8,831 nt of DNA from Streptococcus sp. A12 (lineage in GTDB: Bacteria; Bacillota; Bacilli; Lactobacillales; Streptococcaceae). The translations under genes and the position numbers were made by a program. This document shows positions 7,400-8,831 of this stretch, piece after piece. The notes beneath the pieces were generated by a model. The model was not told the origin of the DNA. It saw nothing but the letters and a program-made list of their open reading frames with translations, and searched no databases. Positions within the stretch are counted from its first letter, which is position 1; every line of letters starts with the position of its first letter. Where the stretch lies: NCBI RefSeq assembly GCF_905372335.1, contig NZ_CAJPOU010000047.1:1-8831 (forward strand), given 5' to 3'.

Positions 7400-7472
7400 C
7401 TGTCAGCAAGCTAGTTTTCCTCTTATCTGGTAGTCAGCTAGCTTTCAAACGGGATAACAACTTAACTGACAG
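7400..7472 (-). repeat. Nested inverted repeats, candidate structured pepX leader
   Basis: The outer arms CTGTCAG (7400-7406) and CTGACAG (7466-7472) enclose inner arms AAGCTAG (7408-7414) and CTAGCTT (7438-7444), all perfect seven-base complements. The arms are one base apart on one side and 21 bases apart on the other. In minus-strand RNA the outer 3' arm runs into AGGAGGAG, so folding could hide that ribosome-site-like sequence. Additional GTCAGC/GCTAG direct repeats overlap. I do not recognise a known riboswitch or T-box signature. Confidence 0.45.
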
Positions 7473-7593
7473 CAGGGAAGATCCTACAGACATTCCTTCC
7501 TGTCAATCAAATGATGGAGACACTTCTTCGGCTTATAGTCTCTTTTTAGACAGATTGAGCCAACTTGAACAATATCGAAAAAATAGTTCCTAT

Positions 7594-7652
7594 TCATGAG
7601 GGCAAGTTCCCCATTTTTCTCATGCGAGAGCTCGTTTCCAGCCCATTTTTCT
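7594..7652. repeat. Imperfect tandem repeat, period about 32 bases
   Basis: Two adjacent copies (7594-7620 and 7620-7652) begin TCATG and end CCCATTTTTCT, with the 11-base end identical and its period exactly 32. The middles differ by substitutions and small gaps. It looks like an old local duplication; no function is visible. Confidence 0.45.
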
Positions 7653-7683
7653 TTTATCCAATAAAGACAGCGTTTTCGAGAGT

Positions 7684-7695
7684 GCAAACCTTTGC
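7684..7695. promoter_or_regulatory. LacI-family (MalR-like) operator at the amylase promoter
   Basis: GCAAA-CC-TTTGC is a perfect 5+5 palindrome, one base from the GCAAACGTTTGC core known for the streptococcal maltose repressor MalR. It overlaps the first four bases of the predicted -35 of the amylase promoter, where a bound repressor would block RNA polymerase. CcpA, a relative with similar operators, is an alternative, but the match to a cre consensus is poorer. Repression relieved by maltose or maltodextrin is the inferred behaviour. Confidence 0.6.
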
Positions 7696-7720
7696 CCTAT
7701 CCTGTCATTTTTGGTAAAAT
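7692..7720 (+). promoter_or_regulatory. Promoter of the alpha-amylase gene
   Basis: A -35 TTGCCC (7692-7697, four of six) is followed by a 17-base spacer and a -10 TAAAAT (7715-7720). TGG before the -10 makes an extended -10. Transcription would start near 7727, leaving a leader of about 24 bases. The ribosome site (GATGAG, six bases before the ATG) is weak. Confidence 0.65.
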
Positions 7721-7750
7721 AAGGCATTATTCACGAAAGATGAGAACAAA

Positions 7751-8831
7751 ATGGAAAATCAAACCTTAATGCAATATTTTGAATGGTACTTATCCTCAGA
7801 TGGCCAACACTGGTCCCGCTTAGCTACAGATGCTCCTCACCTGGCAGACTTGGGCATTCGTAAAATCTGGATGCCACCTGCTTTCAAAGCTACTTCTGCC
7901 AATGATGTCGGCTACGGTGTCTATGACCTCTTTGACCTTGGAGAATTTGACCAAAAAGGGACTGTCCGCACCAAGTATGGATTCAAAGACGACTACTTGC
8001 AAGCCATCCATGCCTTAAAAGAAGCTGGAATTCAGCCCATGGCCGATGTGGTGCTCAACCATAAGGCAGCAGCCGATGGCCTTGAAAAATTTGAAGTGGT
8101 CGAAGTGGACCCTAACGATCGGACCATCGTCTTGACTGAGCCTTTTACTATCAAGGGCTGGACCAAATTTACCTTTGATGGTCGAAATGGAGCCTACAAT
8201 GACTTCCACTGGCACTGGTACCACTTCACCGGTACCGACTACGATGCTTCCCGCAATAAGAGTGGCATCTACCAAATCCAAGGGGAAAACAAAGGTTGGG
8301 CACAAGATGATCTGGTCGACAGCGAAAACGGCAACTATGATTACCTCATGTACGCTGATATCGACTTCAAACACCCAGAAGTGGTCGAAAACCTCAACCA
8401 ATGGGCTGAATGGTTTATTGAAACAACTGGGGTAGAAGGCTTCCGTCTCGATGCGGTTAAACACATCGACTCCTTCTTTATGAAGAACTTCATCCAGCAA
8501 ATCACGGACAAATACGGAGACGATTTCTATGTATTTGGTGAGTTTTGGAACGGGGATGAACAAAGCAACAATGACTACCTAGCCAGCATTGACTACCAGT
8601 TCGACTTAGTCGACGTTGCCCTCCACCAAAATCTCTTTAGAGCTAGCCAAGAAGGGGAAAACTTTGATTTAACCACTATTTTCAATGGTACACTCGCAAG
8701 CAATCATCCAGAAAGTGCTGTAACCTTTGTCGATAATCACGATACCCAGAGAGGACAAGCTTTAGAGTCTACTGTTGGTGAATGGTTCAAACCTGCCGCT
8801 TATGCCCTCATTCTCCTCCGCGAGGCTGGAC
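7751..8831 (+). CDS. Cytoplasmic alpha-amylase, GH13 (subfamily 5-like), 3' end missing
   Basis: The first 360 residues are present and open to the right edge; full-length relatives have about 480-490 residues. It hydrolyses internal alpha-1,4 bonds of starch, glycogen or maltodextrins. There is no signal peptide (it begins MENQTLMQYFEWY), so it acts inside the cell on imported maltodextrins or stored glycogen. The four GH13 regions are visible: DVVLNH (99-104), GFRLDAVKH (230-238; nucleophile D234), GEFW (263-266; acid/base E264) and FVDNHD (326-331; D331). The B domain lies at about 105-205, rich in aromatic and Asp residues that fit calcium binding. The opening and size match bacterial liquefying-type and streptococcal intracellular amylases. 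It is divergent from pepX, with a MalR-like operator at its own promoter. Confidence 0.93.
   Translation, partial: MENQTLMQYFEWYLSSDGQHWSRLATDAPHLADLGIRKIWMPPAFKATSANDVGYGVYDLFDLGEFDQKGTVRTKYGFKDDYLQAIHALKEAGIQPMADVVLNHKAAADGLEKFEVVEVDPNDRTIVLTEPFTIKGWTKFTFDGRNGAYNDFHWHWYHFTGTDYDASRNKSGIYQIQGENKGWAQDDLVDSENGNYDYLMYADIDFKHPEVVENLNQWAEWFIETTGVEGFRLDAVKHIDSFFMKNFIQQITDKYGDDFYVFGEFWNGDEQSNNDYLASIDYQFDLVDVALHQNLFRASQEGENFDLTTIFNGTLASNHPESAVTFVDNHDTQRGQALESTVGEWFKPAAYALILLREAG

Larger units (their letters stand above)
7278..7750. other. Divergent intergenic region between pepX and the alpha-amylase
   Basis: These 473 bases contain no convincing full-size gene. From the pepX side they hold its ribosome site, a perfect 7-bp inverted repeat, a possible 16-codon leader ORF, nested inverted repeats, an imperfect 32-base tandem repeat, and then the amylase operator and promoter. 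A minus-strand TTG-initiated 67-codon frame (7484-7687) has no ribosome site and no recognisable domain. No well-spaced pepX promoter is visible; the best fragment is a perfect TTGACA (7501-7506, minus strand) without a proper -10. Confidence 0.7.

Noticed and set aside
7278..7500. T-box or amino-acid riboswitch upstream of pepX
   Set aside because: No GGTGG-type T-box core, antiterminator or terminator pair is visible on the minus strand.
7481..7506. TTGACA (minus strand) followed by TAGGAT as a pepX promoter
   Set aside because: The -35 is perfect, but TAGGAT is only 14 bases away and at 17 bases the hexamer is GATCTT (three of six). It would place the start just before the nested repeats, so it deserves a glance, but it is not good enough to annotate.
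7484..7687. Minus-strand 67-codon frame in the intergenic region
   Set aside because: It starts with TTG inside the amylase operator, lacks a ribosome site, is rich in Lys/Cys without a recognisable domain, and spans the tandem repeat.
8015..8563. Minus-strand open frame of 182 codons
   Set aside because: It lies wholly inside the alpha-amylase gene, whose GH13 motifs are unmistakable; the antisense frame has no ribosome site or domain.
1..8831. CRISPR array, tRNA or rRNA genes, insertion sequences, prophage genes
   Set aside because: No regularly spaced repeats, cloverleaf sequences, transposase motifs or terminal inverted repeats were seen on either strand.

Overview
The window looks like a chromosomal segment of a low-GC Gram-positive coccus, most probably an oral (mitis/sanguinis-type) Streptococcus. 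The evidence is an LPETG sortase-anchored Xaa-Pro dipeptidyl-peptidase, a cytoplasmic streptococcal-style alpha-amylase, strong AGGAG-type ribosome sites, and a left-edge repeat that resembles an intergenic repeat I remember from oral streptococci. The species cannot be fixed from the sequence alone.

Layout, left to right. Bases 1-53 hold part of an inverted-repeat element that is cut by the window edge. Next come four minus-strand genes. A two-gene ABC exporter occupies 52-2431: an ATPase followed by a 12-TM permease whose start overlaps the ATPase stop. It has its own sigma-A-type promoter (TTGACA-17-TAAAAT) at 2493-2521. Upstream lies a RocB-like M20 metallopeptidase (2537-4165, TTG start). 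Upstream of that is a large cell-wall-anchored Xaa-Pro dipeptidyl-peptidase (4230-7277). A 473-base divergent intergenic region (7278-7750) separates it from a plus-strand intracellular GH13 alpha-amylase that runs off the right edge (7751-8831).

How the genes may work together. PepX on the surface would release X-Pro dipeptides from proline-rich host peptides, and the cytosolic M20 enzyme 64 bases downstream could process imported peptides or amino-acid derivatives; that link is inference. The ABC exporter appears to be a separate unit with unknown cargo. The amylase belongs to maltodextrin/glycogen use, and its promoter carries a LacI/MalR-like operator.

I do not see a wholly new system. 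The most interesting material is regulatory and sits between pepX and the amylase: the near-consensus operator, a nested inverted-repeat leader upstream of pepX, a possible 16-codon leader ORF, and a perfect 7-bp inverted repeat. The permease also shows a clear two-fold internal repeat.
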